Below are positions 46,187-55,898 of a stretch of DNA of 59,959 nucleotides, one piece after another (within the stretch, counting starts at the first letter, position 1; the number at the start of each line of letters is the position of its first letter). The notes beneath the pieces were generated by a model that searched no databases, had not been told where the DNA came from, and saw only the letters and a program-made list of their open reading frames with translations. Origin of the DNA: Nitrospirota bacterium (GTDB lineage: Bacteria > Nitrospirota > Thermodesulfovibrionia > Thermodesulfovibrionales > Dissulfurispiraceae); the NCBI GenBank assembly GCA_009773415.1, contig WSNO01000015.1, forward strand, positions 1-59,959. Direction: 5' to 3'. The position numbers were made by a program, and so were the translations under genes.

Positions 46187-47443
46187 CTATTCCGCGGACA
46201 AGTCGGCGACCACTTTCACCAAAGCCTTCAGATATTCCGGGTCGAACTCTTCCCGCTCGCTCGTCTCCCGTGTCAGCAGTGAAAGCGCCATGTATGGCGT
46301 ATGAGAGTACCGGTATGGACGTGGGGTAGTCAATGCATCATAGCAGTCTGTCAGGGCGGCAATCCTGCCGAATGCCGTAATCTTGTTCCCTCTCAATCGA
46401 AGCGGATACCCCGCTCCGTTCAGTTTCTCATGATGCTGCAACACCGCCAGAAGCGACTCTTTCGGAATCTCTGCATTGCCTTCCAGCATTCTTACCCCTT
46501 CAACGGGATGCTGCTGCATCAGGCGGAACTCCTCTTCAGACAACTGCCCCTGTTTATTGAGCACCTCGGCAGGGATGGTGCTCTTCCCGATATCATGCAG
46601 CATCGCACCGATGCCGAGCTTTTCAATCTGCTCCTGCGGAAGTCCAAGAGTTGCTGCAAGAGAGATGGAGAGCACCGTCACATTGATGGAATGAGTGTAG
46701 GTATAAAGATCATGATTCCTGAGCGACATCAGGTCGCGGGCGTCAACCTCATTGTTCAGGACAGCCTCGGTCATCGCCCCGACTGCACCGGCAACCTGGC
46801 TTATTTTCTCCAAATCGGTCGGGCTCGAGAGCACCTCCCGAATCATTATCTTGGAGTTTTCTTTCATGCCGATCGCCCTGCTCTTCCGCTTCACCTCCGC
46901 AGGAAGCGCTGGCGACGACAGCATGGCATGCAGATAGTCCTGATACAGCGCAACATCCTCAATGCGGATAGCGAGGTCCCCCTTTACACGGAAACCATGC
47001 GGCGGAATCTGGACCGGTCTGTTGACCGATGCTTCAACCACCTGCGTGAAGGCCATGTTGCCGACCTCAAACAGGCTGAACGTTATTCTGGAGTGAGGGA
47101 TGAACAGGCTCTTGTCGACCAGAAGCGTCTTTTCGATCTGGTGGTAGTTCTGTTTTTTCCGGGAGTATGCCGAAAACCTGTTCTGCTCTTCAGACTGCGG
47201 GGCTTCCTCGATCTTATGCCCGAGGTACATCTCGATGCGTGAAACATCACCCTCGATATAGACTGTCTCTATTCCGAGCTGCTGAAGGTTTTTCAGCATG
47301 GCGTCGCTGAAGTGCGTCCACTTCGGAAACAGATGAGAATACATCTCTCCGTCGCGGGTATAGACATCAAACGGAATGGCCAGCCCGACCAGAAGCTGGC
47401 TAATCGGAATCGGAATGCGCTCTGGCGTCTGCAATTTGTTCAC
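46187..47443 (-). CDS. HD-GYP domain protein
   Basis: From GTG at 47443 (AGGA 6 bases upstream) the protein is 418 residues; a TTG 18 bp earlier is a poorer alternative. The C-terminal half is an HD-GYP domain. Its motifs are HSINVTVLSISLAATLGL, LHDIGKSTIPAEVLNK, HPVEGVRML, HHEKLNGAGYP and FGRIAALTDCYDALTTPRPY. HD-GYP proteins hydrolyse cyclic di-GMP. The N-terminal 200 residues contain no domain I recognise, with a stretch like the DUF3391/HD-GYP partner. It lies 70 bp from parA on the same strand. Confidence 0.9.
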   Translation of the reverse strand: MNKLQTPERIPIPISQLLVGLAIPFDVYTRDGEMYSHLFPKWTHFSDAMLKNLQQLGIETVYIEGDVSRIEMYLGHKIEEAPQSEEQNRFSAYSRKKQNYHQIEKTLLVDKSLFIPHSRITFSLFEVGNMAFTQVVEASVNRPVQIPPHGFRVKGDLAIRIEDVALYQDYLHAMLSSPALPAEVKRKSRAIGMKENSKIMIREVLSSPTDLEKISQVAGAVGAMTEAVLNNEVDARDLMSLRNHDLYTYTHSINVTVLSISLAATLGLPQEQIEKLGIGAMLHDIGKSTIPAEVLNKQGQLSEEEFRLMQQHPVEGVRMLEGNAEIPKESLLAVLQHHEKLNGAGYPLRLRGNKITAFGRIAALTDCYDALTTPRPYRYSHTPYMALSLLTRETSEREEFDPEYLKALVKVVADLSAE

Positions 47444-47531
47444 AAAAATCCTTTCTCCCAAAATAAATCCCGGCGGATTGCATCAGCATATAGTTTTTTA
47501 ATGTTATCACATTTTCGTGTGCCGCAAGACC

Positions 47532-48305
47532 CTAAAACAACAGGCTGTTGTCGTTCAAAATCTCTTTGGCCAGCATCAGGTATCCCTGCGCGCCCGATGA
47601 GTTCGGCGCGTACAGAATCGCGGGCTTCCCGTGGCCGGGGGCCTCGGCCAGCACGACATTGCGGGGAATTATCGTATCGTACACCTTTGACCGGAACACC
47701 TTCCGCACATCGTCCACGATTTGGCGTGAAAGCGAGAGGTGGCGATTGTGCATGGTCAGAAGGATGCCTTCGAGATCGAGCGTCTCGTTGAATCCTCCCC
47801 GGATGCGCCAGAGCAGCTTGATGAGAAGGCTCAATCCCTCGACCGCGAAATGCTCACACTGCACCGGCACCAGAACCGAATGCGAAGCGACCAGCGCGTT
47901 CAGCGTCAGCAGCCCGAACGAGGGCGGACAATCAATGAATATGTAGCGGAATTCGCTTTTCAGCGGGTCAAGAATGCGCTTCAGCACGCGCTCCCTGTCT
48001 GCCTGCTCAAAGAGCTCAATCTCGGAAACGTACAGATCCATCGTCGTCGGAATGATGTAAAGATTCGGAACTATTGTGCGCCGGAGCACGTCATCAATCC
48101 CGCACTTGCCGGAATAGAGATCGTAGAGGCCGAGTTTCACCGCATCGCGTTTGATGCCGAGACCGGTCGTCAGGTTTCCCTGCGGATCGGAATCAATAAC
48201 CAGGACGGTTTCATTGGAGAGCGCGAGCGCCGAGGAGAGATTCAGCGCCGTTGTGGTTTTCCCGACGCCGCCCTTCTGGTTCGCTATCGAGATGATCTTG
48301 TTCAC
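47532..48305 (-). CDS. Orphan ParA/Soj-type ATPase
   Basis: The 257-residue protein has the deviant Walker A of ParA ([14 protein letters not shown]) and switch [12 protein letters not shown]. Walker B-like [16 protein letters not shown] and the [15 protein letters not shown] stretch also match chromosomal ParA/Soj. It has no ParB partner next to it; instead its GTG start overlaps the nifA stop by 4 bp. ParA-type ATPases position chromosomes, chemoreceptors, carboxysomes or regulators. A role in localising NifA or a c-di-GMP pathway is speculation. Downstream is an HD-GYP gene. Confidence 0.9.
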   Translation of the reverse strand: MNKIISIANQKGGVGKTTTALNLSSALALSNETVLVIDSDPQGNLTTGLGIKRDAVKLGLYDLYSGKCGIDDVLRRTIVPNLYIIPTTMDLYVSEIELFEQADRERVLKRILDPLKSEFRYIFIDCPPSFGLLTLNALVASHSVLVPVQCEHFAVEGLSLLIKLLWRIRGGFNETLDLEGILLTMHNRHLSLSRQIVDDVRKVFRSKVYDTIIPRNVVLAEAPGHGKPAILYAPNSSGAQGYLMLAKEILNDNSLLF

Positions 48306-49846
48306 GGAGAAAGCGTTCTGGCAGGCCGGATGCTGTATTTTTTCATCTTATAGCCGATCTGGCGGGCGGTTATCCCGAGCAGACGCGCGGCTTTTGCCTG
48401 ATTCCAGGCGGTTTTTTCGAGCGCATCGAGGATTCTGGTCTTTTCAATGTCTTCTATTGCCGTCGGGAGAGCCTCTTTCAGCTGTGAACCGTACTTTGCC
48501 TTGAGGGAGGAGTCACGCATAGAAACCGGCAGATCGGAAACCGCTGCCGTCTTTCCGCGAGCCATAACAACCAGCCGCTCTATGGCGTTTTCGAGTTCCC
48601 GGACGTTTCCGGGCCATTCATAGGCATGGAAAATGCTTATCACCGCCGCATCCAGAGCCAAAGTTCGGCCGTTTTCCTCGTTGTATTTCCGGAGGAAATG
48701 TTCGGTAAGCGGCCCGATGTCTTCACGGCGCTCGCGCAGCGGAGGGAGGTACACCGGAATGACATTCAGCCGGTAATAGAGATCCTCCCTGAACCTTCCG
48801 GTGGAGACCAGCTCTTCGAGATTGCGACTCGTTGCGGCAATCAGCCGGATATCCACCTTGATCGTTTTTTCTCCGCCGACACGCTCAAACTCTTTTTCCT
48901 GGAGCACGCGAAGGATTTTCGGCTGAAGCATGACCGGCAGGTCTCCCACTTCATCGAGAAAAACGGTTCCTCCGTCCGCCAGCTCAAACCGGCCTTTCCT
49001 GAGAAACATCGCACCGGTAAAAGCACCCTTTTCATGACCGAACAATTCCGACTCGAGCAGACCTTCCGGGATTGATGCGCAGTTGAATTTTATGAACGGT
49101 CCCTTTTCGCGGGAACTCATGTAATGAACGGCCCTGGCGACGAGTTCCTTTCCGGTCCCGCTTTCGCCGAACAGAAGGATATTCGCGCGCGAGGGCGCAA
49201 TGCGGTGGACCGTCTCAAACACTTCCTGCATGCGGTCCGACTGGCCGATCATGTTTTCAATGCGGTATTTTCCCTTCAGCTCGCGCCTGAGGTTTTCCTT
49301 TTCGACAAGAATAGCCTCGCGCTCCTTTTCAACATCCTTATAGAGTTTGGCAGACTGGGCGATCAGCGCGGCGATAATCTTGAGCAGCCGCATGTCGTCT
49401 TCAAAGGAAATGCCCTTTCCTTCAAAGAGCCGGTCGACGCTGAGAACACCCAGCACATCGGTCTTGAACTTTATCGGCACGCACAGAAAGGCTATATTTT
49501 CCTTGCTGATTTCCTTCCTCGCCCCGGTCTTGTTCAGAAACAGCGGCTCTTCCCCGACATTCGGCACCATCATCGGAATGCCGAGCTTTGCCACGCGGCC
49601 GATGATGCCTTCCCCAAGACGGTACCGGCCGCGCTTGATCTCATCGGCAGTCATGCCATGCGCCGCAATGATCGAGACCTCCCCGTCACTCCTCAGCGAC
49701 ACGGTCCCGCGCTTCATGTCGAGGTACTCGGCAAGCACCCGCATGACGCCGTGCAGGTTCTGCTTCAGGTTCAGGGAGGAGCCGAGCAGCTTGCTGATTT
49801 CATAAAGCGCCGTCAGCTCTTTCGCTTTATCGTAGGAATGTTTCAC
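48302..49846 (-). CDS. nifA: NifA-type sigma-54-dependent activator
   Basis: The 514-residue protein starts with GTG at 49846. An N-terminal GAF domain (about 20-170) precedes the AAA+ domain (about 205-440) with Walker A GESGTGKE and the sigma-54-contact loop GAFTGA. A Fis HTH ends the protein ([22 protein letters not shown]). The GAF-AAA-Fis order and HTH match NifA. The linker after the AAA+ domain lacks the cysteine motif of oxygen-sensitive rhizobial NifA, so this looks like the Azotobacter/Klebsiella-style linker. No nif structural genes are in the window. Related activators cannot be fully excluded. Confidence 0.85.
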   Translation of the reverse strand: MKHSYDKAKELTALYEISKLLGSSLNLKQNLHGVMRVLAEYLDMKRGTVSLRSDGEVSIIAAHGMTADEIKRGRYRLGEGIIGRVAKLGIPMMVPNVGEEPLFLNKTGARKEISKENIAFLCVPIKFKTDVLGVLSVDRLFEGKGISFEDDMRLLKIIAALIAQSAKLYKDVEKEREAILVEKENLRRELKGKYRIENMIGQSDRMQEVFETVHRIAPSRANILLFGESGTGKELVARAVHYMSSREKGPFIKFNCASIPEGLLESELFGHEKGAFTGAMFLRKGRFELADGGTVFLDEVGDLPVMLQPKILRVLQEKEFERVGGEKTIKVDIRLIAATSRNLEELVSTGRFREDLYYRLNVIPVYLPPLRERREDIGPLTEHFLRKYNEENGRTLALDAAVISIFHAYEWPGNVRELENAIERLVVMARGKTAAVSDLPVSMRDSSLKAKYGSQLKEALPTAIEDIEKTRILDALEKTAWNQAKAARLLGITARQIGYKMKKYSIRPARTLSP

Positions 49847-49933
49847 GCTCGATAGTTTATCACCGGTCCTTCAAAAATGGAAATGCCGGCACGAAGCGCG
49901 ACATTTTTGTATCGTTCCGGCGGGCGGTCCGGC

Positions 49934-51907
49934 TCATGCCCCGGCCGACATCCCCGGATACTCAGCCGCGATAAAGGCGCGCACCGACGCATCATCTGCC
50001 GGCGGCTCGAAGCACCGCTCCGGCGAGCACGGAACAGGCGGGCCGGGCATGTCGCCATGCCGGATGGTCAGGGAAAGAAGCCGGCGCATGCATTCCGCTT
50101 CCACCGAACCGGCAGCCCCGACACCAAGCGTGAGCGTGATTCCGGAATACCACATCTCCAGCGCTCCGAAAAACGCCCCCGCATGGAGTCCCATGGATGC
50201 GGCGCGGGGTGCACACGCCCGCAGCACCGCCTCTGCATCAGTGCGATATGCTTCTTCATCGGTAATGCGGTGCAGCTTAATCAGCACTGTCGCGGCGACA
50301 GAATTCGCCGCCGGATGCGGCATGTCGTCCGAAGGTTTCAGCCGGAGGCCGAGCAGCGCATTTTCGGAGTCGAAAAAGCCGCCGCCATCAGCATCCCAAA
50401 GGCGAGCCCGGCAGACGGCCATCACTTCACGGGCCGCCGCAAGGCATCGCTCATCTGCCGTTGCTTCATACACCGCCAGCGCTGCCTCCGCGAGGAATAC
50501 ATAATCCTCGAGCTGCGCGGGAACGTTTTCGGCGTGAAACAACGCATCCCCTTTTTTCCGGAGCGCAAAAATGCGTTCAAGCGACCCTTTCGCCGATGCC
50601 AGAAGCTCCTTGTCTTCAAAGGCACGGGCAGCAAGCACGAGCGACGTTATCAGCATGCCGTTCAGCGAAGCATACCTCGCCGTATCCACCAGCGGCGACT
50701 CTCTTTTCCTCCGCGCAGTGAGAAGCTTGCCCTGCCCGCGCTCCAGCAGATGTTCCGCCCGATCGGTCTCCAGCCCAAGTTCCTGCGCAACAGAGGCAAG
50801 CGAACGGGCAACGGAAAGCACGAATTTATCAGGGTCGTGGTGCATGGCGCCCCGCTGACGCATAAAGCAGCGCGTCAGAAGCTCATGCTCCTCGTCATCA
50901 AGAACATCGCGCATCTGCCGTGCCGTCCAGGTGAAATAGCCGCCTTCGTCGTCAGGAGTGACGTCGGCGTCCTGACTTGCAGAATAACCGCCGTCGGCAT
51001 GGGCGAGCACCTCACGCACGAACCTGACGATGCCTTCCGCCGTTATCCGGAAGATTGGATCGCCAAAGACCGTCCATGCCTCCACATAATTCCTGAGAAG
51101 CCAGGCATTGTCATCCGCCATCTTCTCAAAATGCGGAACATTCCAGCCCGCATCCACAGAATACCGGTGGAAGCCGCCCTGCAGATGATCATGAATTCCG
51201 CCCAGAGCCATCCTTGCGAGCGTATTTCTGACGACGGTTCCGACTTCCGGGCTTCCGCTCCTCACATACCGCCTGGTCAGAAATAAAATCGCCCCGGACA
51301 GCGGAAACTTCGGCGCCGGGCCGAAGCCGCCATCGTGCGGGTCGGCCTGCTGCACCATGGCATCCTCCGCATCTGCAAGCATTGCCGGCGACAATTCGCC
51401 TGCACCGGACACCGGGGACTTCAGCGCGTCAAGCAGGCGGCGTGAAAAGTCCTCTGCCGCGCCCCTGTTTTCCGCGTAGAACTGCCGCACCCCTTCCAGT
51501 ACTGACCGGAATCCCCGCCTCCCTCCAACGTCTTCCGGAGGGAAATAGGTTCCGCCGAAAAACGGCTTTCGGTCGGGCATCAGAAACACCGTCAGCGGCC
51601 AGCCGCCGCTGCCGCCCATGACCGCAACCGCCTGCTGGTAGCGCCGGTCAACATCAGGCTGCTCGTCGCGGTCCAGCTTGACGGCGATGAAATGCTCATT
51701 GATAAACGCGGCAACGTCCGCGTCATAAAAAGACTCCTTCGCCATCACATGGCACCAGTGGCACCAGACCGCCCCGGAGCTGAGCAGGACCGGCTTGTTC
51801 TCGCGCCTCGCGCGTTCAAACGGGTCATCGCTCCACGGATACCAGTGTATCGGCTGATCGGCGGCATGGCGAAGATAGGCGGATTGTTCATCGGCAAGTC
51901 GGTTCAT
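49934..51907 (-). CDS. Thioredoxin-domain DUF255 protein (YyaL/SPATA20 family)
   Basis: From ATG 51907 the protein has 657 residues. The N-terminal thioredoxin-like DUF255 domain has YLRHAADQPIHWYPWSDDPF and the motif AVWCHWCHVMAKESF, whose CHWC pair is at about residues 49-52. A large alpha/alpha-barrel-like region related to glycosidase/epimerase folds follows (GGIHDHLQGGFHRYSVDAGW, FTWTARQM; landmarks). Homologues occur from bacteria to man, and the function is unknown. Neighbours suggest no pathway. The frame extends 22 codons upstream but the family starts here. Confidence 0.9.
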   Translation of the reverse strand: MNRLADEQSAYLRHAADQPIHWYPWSDDPFERARRENKPVLLSSGAVWCHWCHVMAKESFYDADVAAFINEHFIAVKLDRDEQPDVDRRYQQAVAVMGGSGGWPLTVFLMPDRKPFFGGTYFPPEDVGGRRGFRSVLEGVRQFYAENRGAAEDFSRRLLDALKSPVSGAGELSPAMLADAEDAMVQQADPHDGGFGPAPKFPLSGAILFLTRRYVRSGSPEVGTVVRNTLARMALGGIHDHLQGGFHRYSVDAGWNVPHFEKMADDNAWLLRNYVEAWTVFGDPIFRITAEGIVRFVREVLAHADGGYSASQDADVTPDDEGGYFTWTARQMRDVLDDEEHELLTRCFMRQRGAMHHDPDKFVLSVARSLASVAQELGLETDRAEHLLERGQGKLLTARRKRESPLVDTARYASLNGMLITSLVLAARAFEDKELLASAKGSLERIFALRKKGDALFHAENVPAQLEDYVFLAEAALAVYEATADERCLAAAREVMAVCRARLWDADGGGFFDSENALLGLRLKPSDDMPHPAANSVAATVLIKLHRITDEEAYRTDAEAVLRACAPRAASMGLHAGAFFGALEMWYSGITLTLGVGAAGSVEAECMRRLLSLTIRHGDMPGPPVPCSPERCFEPPADDASVRAFIAAEYPGMSAGA

Positions 51908-51973
51908 GAAAGCCTCCGGTGTGCGACAGTGGGCACGTGCAAAGATGCCGCTACAAATCCGCATCCTCTGCAT

Positions 51974-52235
51974 GCTCTATCTCTATAGTAACAGCTGCGT
52001 GTGCAAAGCGGGCACCGACTGATTGGAGCCGTTGCAATCAATATAGATATTGAATGTTGATATGGGGCATAATTGACGCACATGAAAACAACGAGTAAAT
52101 GCCGATTGACCGCCATGGGAGAGCTTGGTTTTTTTGAGAATCGGAATCGTTGTCGGCAAGTTGCGAAACTATTACCAGCAATGCATTCCGGCGATGTTGA
52201 TAATTTCCGGATATGCCCGTCATCGGGGAACCTGA
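51974..52235. other. Gap between core genome and restriction island
   Basis: No gene is convincing. A 6-bp inverted repeat (CAATAT-AG-ATATTG, 52034-52047) and a 54-codon plus-strand frame from 52082 are seen, neither resembling a known family. This stretch separates the DUF255 gene from the accessory island and may contain an insertion scar. Confidence 0.35.
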
Positions 52236-52313
52236 GTGTCCGATAAAGAAGCCACAGCCAGAATCAAGATCAACAAGCTGCTCGGAGCAGCAGGCTGGCG
52301 TTTCTTTGCTTAG
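52236..52313 (+). pseudogene. 5' remnant of a restriction-helicase gene
   Basis: A 25-codon plus-strand ORF starting GTG at 52236 reads SDKEATARIKINKLLGAAGW then RFFA and stops at TAG 52311. The sequence resembles the N-terminus of many restriction R subunits and SF2 helicases (ARIKINKLLEAAGW is a typical start). Nothing after the stop continues the family in any frame, so this is a truncated scar lying beside, and opposite to, the intact helicase gene. Confidence 0.55.
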
Positions 52314-52361
52314 GGCGGCGCGCCTGTCCAAACAACCTGAGCCACCTCTCGCCACTCTCTT

Positions 52362-54899
52362 TCATTTCACGGCACCGTAAGACTTAACCGCCTCGTTCAC
52401 GAATGTTGCCTGATAATCCTTTCGGCTCAAAACGGTATCGTAGAGGCCGACATCCTCGCCTTCGTGCCTGTTGATGCCTGTGTAGCTCAAACTGGCGTCT
52501 TCGTAACGCTTGAATTTGTAAACTGCATCGTTCATCAGAGCGCTGTTGAATACGCCAAGGCTGACAAGCAACTCGAAGTCCTTCACGGTCAACCCGGTGA
52601 CCTTTTTGAACAGACCCGGCTCCAGTTGCGTGATGACATCCCTCAGGCTCCGTTCGCGGTAGTCGGTCAGATACATGAAGATGGGAACCCGCGTGGCGAA
52701 CTTGATGAGCTTTTCCTGTATCTGCTTCCGCAGGCTCTTGTATTCCTTCTCTTTTTCGGTCAGTTCCTTCTTCTCTTTCGCGGACACCTTCTCGTCGTTG
52801 GCCTCCTTGCGCGCCTTCTTCACGGCGTCCGACTTGTTAATAATGGTCTCGATGTCATGATTGAGATTGCGGAAACCCTCGATGCTCATGAGCGCCTTCA
52901 TGGCGGCTTCATTGCTCATAAGCCGCTTCAGAGTGTCGTTGTCCACATTCACCAGCAGCGCGCTTTCCCAACGCCGCGCCAGCAGGGTGGCCGTCGTGCC
53001 GCTCATCGCCATGTCGAGAATGCCGGCGGCGTCAATCTGCTTCATGGAACTGCCATCATAGGCCAGAACCGGCAGGAAGCTGATAAACTCCTCGACCTTC
53101 TTGTCCGGGTTTGCCTCGTTCGCGTTCAACCGGCAACTGTAGTCGGCAATCTGCCGCAACGCCCGGTCCGGCGCGAAGTCGAAGACGTAGCACTCCTCCT
53201 TGATGATCTGCTCTTCATTCGGGGACGTTCCGTCCGGGTTTCGGACCGCCCAGGGCGACTGCACCCGAAAGGCCGCCTGAAAATAGGTCTCCGGACTGGA
53301 GGAGTTGCGGAGCATCAGAATCCCCGTCCACGGCCTGACCGTCACGCCGGTGGTCAGCTTCCCGCACGAGAGGGTTATGGTCTTTGATTTCAGCGGGTCT
53401 TCCATCGCATCCAGCACCGGCGGTAGTGCTCCGACTCCGATTCCGGCGGCGCTTCCCGCCGCCACGATCACGGTGTAGTCGTGGAAGAACAGGTTCTGCC
53501 TCTTCGCCAGCAGGTTCCGCATGGCGTGACATGCCGCCACGCTGGGCAGAAACCAGAACGTGTGCGAAAGCACGTTCAAGAGGCGCGCGTCAGAGAAAGG
53601 CATCGGCGGCTTCTGGGTGCCGAGTTTCAGGTTGTCCACGCGGGTCGGCAGGAACGACCCCCGGATCAGGTCCAGCCACTTCTGAACCTCGTCCCCATAC
53701 TTGAACTTTGCCCTGTCGCCGATTCCCTCGGCAGAGAAGAAGACATTCAAATCGAACTCGTTAAACTCGCCCTGCATGGCGATTTCCCAGATAGCGTCCG
53801 GCAGTTGATACGTCAAAAGCACCATCCGGGGCAGCGCGGCGTAGGGATTGTTCTCCCCCGTCCAGTCCCGCTTGGCCCGCTGCTCATCCGAATATGTCCA
53901 ATTGAAAATCTGTTCCTCGATGAACTCGCCCGAGGCAATCGCCCGAAACGGTGTCCCGGACAGGTATAGATAGCCGTCCGTCGTGATGGGCATGATGTCT
54001 TCATCAAAGTCCTCGATGCCCTCGCCCTCGGCGAATTTGCGTTCCTTTTCGTCCTCCGACTCGAAAAGTTCCTTCGCGTTCTCGCGCCAGGCCCCATAGT
54101 GGTACTCGTCGAAAATCACGCAATCCCAGTGCGTCGAATGCACCCATTCGTTCTTCGTCTTGATCCCGCCGGTGCTCGGGTTTCGGCCCAGGTAGTCCTG
54201 AAATGAACCGAAACAGACGAACGGCTTCTTCTTGTCGGCATCTTCGTAGGTCAGGCCGCCGGGCTTGATGAACTGCCAGCCATGGAAATCAACATGGCAT
54301 TTCAGGTCTTCTTCCCAGGCGCTCTGCACGGCGGGTTTGAAGGTAAGAACCAGTAATTTGCGCCAGCCCATTTTCTTTGCCAGTTGATAGGCGGCAAAGG
54401 TCTTGCCGAAACGCATCTTGGCGTTCCAAAGGAAATGCGGCGGCTTGTGCCGGTTGTTCTTGTCCCTGCGCCAACTGGCGAAATACGCGGCGGTCTTTTC
54501 GACCGCTTCGACCTGCTCCGGGCGCATCTTGAAATCGAGTGACCGGTTCTCCTCGTTCAGTTGACCGGTGCGGACCGCGATGATGGCCGCCTTGACCTGA
54601 TCCACCGTACAGCGGAACCATTCGCCGTCCGGGTTTTTTATGCCGTTGATTCGCACCATCCGGTGGACATCGTGGTCGGTGAACACCGTCCCGTCATTCC
54701 GCATCGCGGTCTCTTCGAGTACGATCCGGTACGGCGGCTTGCCCGGCCGGCGCGTCGGGTACTGTTGCGCCACACGAGATTGCGCGTCCACGGTCGTGTA
54801 GCCGACCTTGAGCAGACCCGCATACTGAGGATTGCTGTCCTCGTAAGCGTAGATCGTTGGCCGCGACGCCGGGCGCGGTGGGAAGAACTCTTTACTCAT
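52362..54899 (-). CDS. GIY-YIG nuclease-SF2 helicase fusion
   Basis: The 845-residue protein fuses two enzymes. Residues 1-105 resemble the T5orf172/MUG113 GIY-YIG fold: IYAYE (16-20), LLKVGYTT (29-36), an arginine at 42 and GEWFRC (92-97). From about 120 there is an SF2 helicase: motif I AKMRFGKTF (160-168), motif II DEYH (264-267), motif III SGTP (314-317), and a C-terminal RecA-like half with LSCGKLTTGVTVRPW and FQAAFRVQSPW. A charged coiled-coil lies near residues 690-730. With the methyltransferases upstream, it looks like the restriction subunit of an NTP-dependent R-M system. Confidence 0.75.
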   Translation of the reverse strand: MSKEFFPPRPASRPTIYAYEDSNPQYAGLLKVGYTTVDAQSRVAQQYPTRRPGKPPYRIVLEETAMRNDGTVFTDHDVHRMVRINGIKNPDGEWFRCTVDQVKAAIIAVRTGQLNEENRSLDFKMRPEQVEAVEKTAAYFASWRRDKNNRHKPPHFLWNAKMRFGKTFAAYQLAKKMGWRKLLVLTFKPAVQSAWEEDLKCHVDFHGWQFIKPGGLTYEDADKKKPFVCFGSFQDYLGRNPSTGGIKTKNEWVHSTHWDCVIFDEYHYGAWRENAKELFESEDEKERKFAEGEGIEDFDEDIMPITTDGYLYLSGTPFRAIASGEFIEEQIFNWTYSDEQRAKRDWTGENNPYAALPRMVLLTYQLPDAIWEIAMQGEFNEFDLNVFFSAEGIGDRAKFKYGDEVQKWLDLIRGSFLPTRVDNLKLGTQKPPMPFSDARLLNVLSHTFWFLPSVAACHAMRNLLAKRQNLFFHDYTVIVAAGSAAGIGVGALPPVLDAMEDPLKSKTITLSCGKLTTGVTVRPWTGILMLRNSSSPETYFQAAFRVQSPWAVRNPDGTSPNEEQIIKEECYVFDFAPDRALRQIADYSCRLNANEANPDKKVEEFISFLPVLAYDGSSMKQIDAAGILDMAMSGTTATLLARRWESALLVNVDNDTLKRLMSNEAAMKALMSIEGFRNLNHDIETIINKSDAVKKARKEANDEKVSAKEKKELTEKEKEYKSLRKQIQEKLIKFATRVPIFMYLTDYRERSLRDVITQLEPGLFKKVTGLTVKDFELLVSLGVFNSALMNDAVYKFKRYEDASLSYTGINRHEGEDVGLYDTVLSRKDYQATFVNEAVKSYGAVK

Positions 54900-55746
54900 C
54901 CCCGGTCCCCTTCAGCCGCTTCGGTTCCTTGGCGGGCGGCAGGAAGTTCTCACCCGTCACCACGCCTTTGCCGGTTTTCTGCTCCAGTTCAAGGCGCGCA
55001 TTTCTGGCGATTCTTCCGCCTTTCTTCCCGGCCTCCGCGTTTTCCGGCATGCCTGTGGCCTCCACGCTTTGGGCAATCTGGCGGGTTGAAAGCTCCGCCA
55101 GCGCCGTGAAGATCAACTCCGCCTCGCTCATGTGGTCGCGCAGGTTCTGGGTTTTAAGGCCCTTGATGTCCTTATGCTTCTTAACCGAAACCCCGCTCCA
55201 TTCCTGATGAATGATGTTGGTCAGGATGGCGTATTCCTCTTCACCCTTGATCTCGTGATCCTTCCAGTAGTCCGTGAGTTTGTTGCGGGTTTCCTGCCCC
55301 ATCATCCGCTGCTGGATCCACTTTTCGCTTCTGCCTTGCTGCTGCCAGTATTCCCGGGCGCGGTCAAGGGAGCGGGCCGGATCACCCATGTCCTGGATGC
55401 GCTCGTACCCGACTTTGGCCAGCCATTGCTTAAACGGTTCCGCTTTCGGCGATGGTATGGATTGGATGATGCGGAATAAACCTTCTACATTGGCGCAGTC
55501 TGTTTCCCTCATCTTTCCGTCGGGCGCCTTCATTTTCAACTGTCGACAAATTGTCGACAGTTCAAGCCCGGCTTCTGTCTTCACGCGAATCTTCATCTTG
55601 AACCAGTAATCACGGGGATTGACGCTGTCCGTCAGCGCGGCCACCACATCAACCACCGAGAAATACCACATCTCGTTCTTTTCGTCGTAGAACCGGCGGA
55701 TCGCATGCTTTTCAAAAGCCACCGGCGTCTGTTCGTTGTTCTTCAT
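54892..55746 (-). CDS. Bro-N/DinD-like protein
   Basis: From ATG 55746 (GGAG upstream) the protein is 284 residues. The N-terminal Bro-N domain has FEKHAIRRFYDEKNEMWYFSVVDVVAAL and DYWFKMKIRVKTEAGLELSTICRQLKM (landmarks). The C-terminal half, with SEKWIQQRMMGQETRNKLTDYW, is the conserved DinD-like region. E. coli DinD is a DNA-damage-inducible protein that inhibits RecA; Bro-N domains occur in phage antirepressors. Lying inside a restriction operon, it may regulate the system or link it to DNA damage. It overlaps the helicase gene by 8 bp and the small ORF upstream by 4 bp. Confidence 0.8.
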   Translation of the reverse strand: MKNNEQTPVAFEKHAIRRFYDEKNEMWYFSVVDVVAALTDSVNPRDYWFKMKIRVKTEAGLELSTICRQLKMKAPDGKMRETDCANVEGLFRIIQSIPSPKAEPFKQWLAKVGYERIQDMGDPARSLDRAREYWQQQGRSEKWIQQRMMGQETRNKLTDYWKDHEIKGEEEYAILTNIIHQEWSGVSVKKHKDIKGLKTQNLRDHMSEAELIFTALAELSTRQIAQSVEATGMPENAEAGKKGGRIARNARLELEQKTGKGVVTGENFLPPAKEPKRLKGTGDE

Positions 55747-55898
55747 AAGTGCATCTCCGAACATTTACCCGAAAATGTCTTGTCGGCCGACTCCGATTTC
55801 AGTCGGTTACAATCTGTCACCGACTGACTGCCCAGCTTCTTCAGCCGTTCCTTCAATATGAAATCCTCAAAAACTGCCAGCGCATGTTCTTTACTCAT
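55743..55898 (-). pseudogene. Truncated Bro-N copy, 51 codons
   Basis: The ORF begins [13 protein letters not shown], the usual start of Bro-N/DinD proteins, then jumps to LKERLKKLGSQSVTDCNRLK, which matches a later part of the same domain (about residue 45 onward). About 40 residues between are missing. It ends ADKTFSGKCSEMHL and overlaps the full Bro-N gene by ATGA and the methyltransferase gene by 8 bp. It may be a decayed duplicate now serving to couple translation. Confidence 0.6.

Noticed and set aside
47532-48305. Chromosome-partition locus (parAB) and nearby origin
   Set aside because: No ParB gene or parS-like site is adjacent, and the ParA gene is coupled to nifA. Treated as an orphan ParA-type ATPase.
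49877-51286. 469-codon plus-strand ORF
   Set aside because: Antisense to the DUF255 gene, with arginine-, histidine- and proline-rich shadow composition and no recognisable domain.
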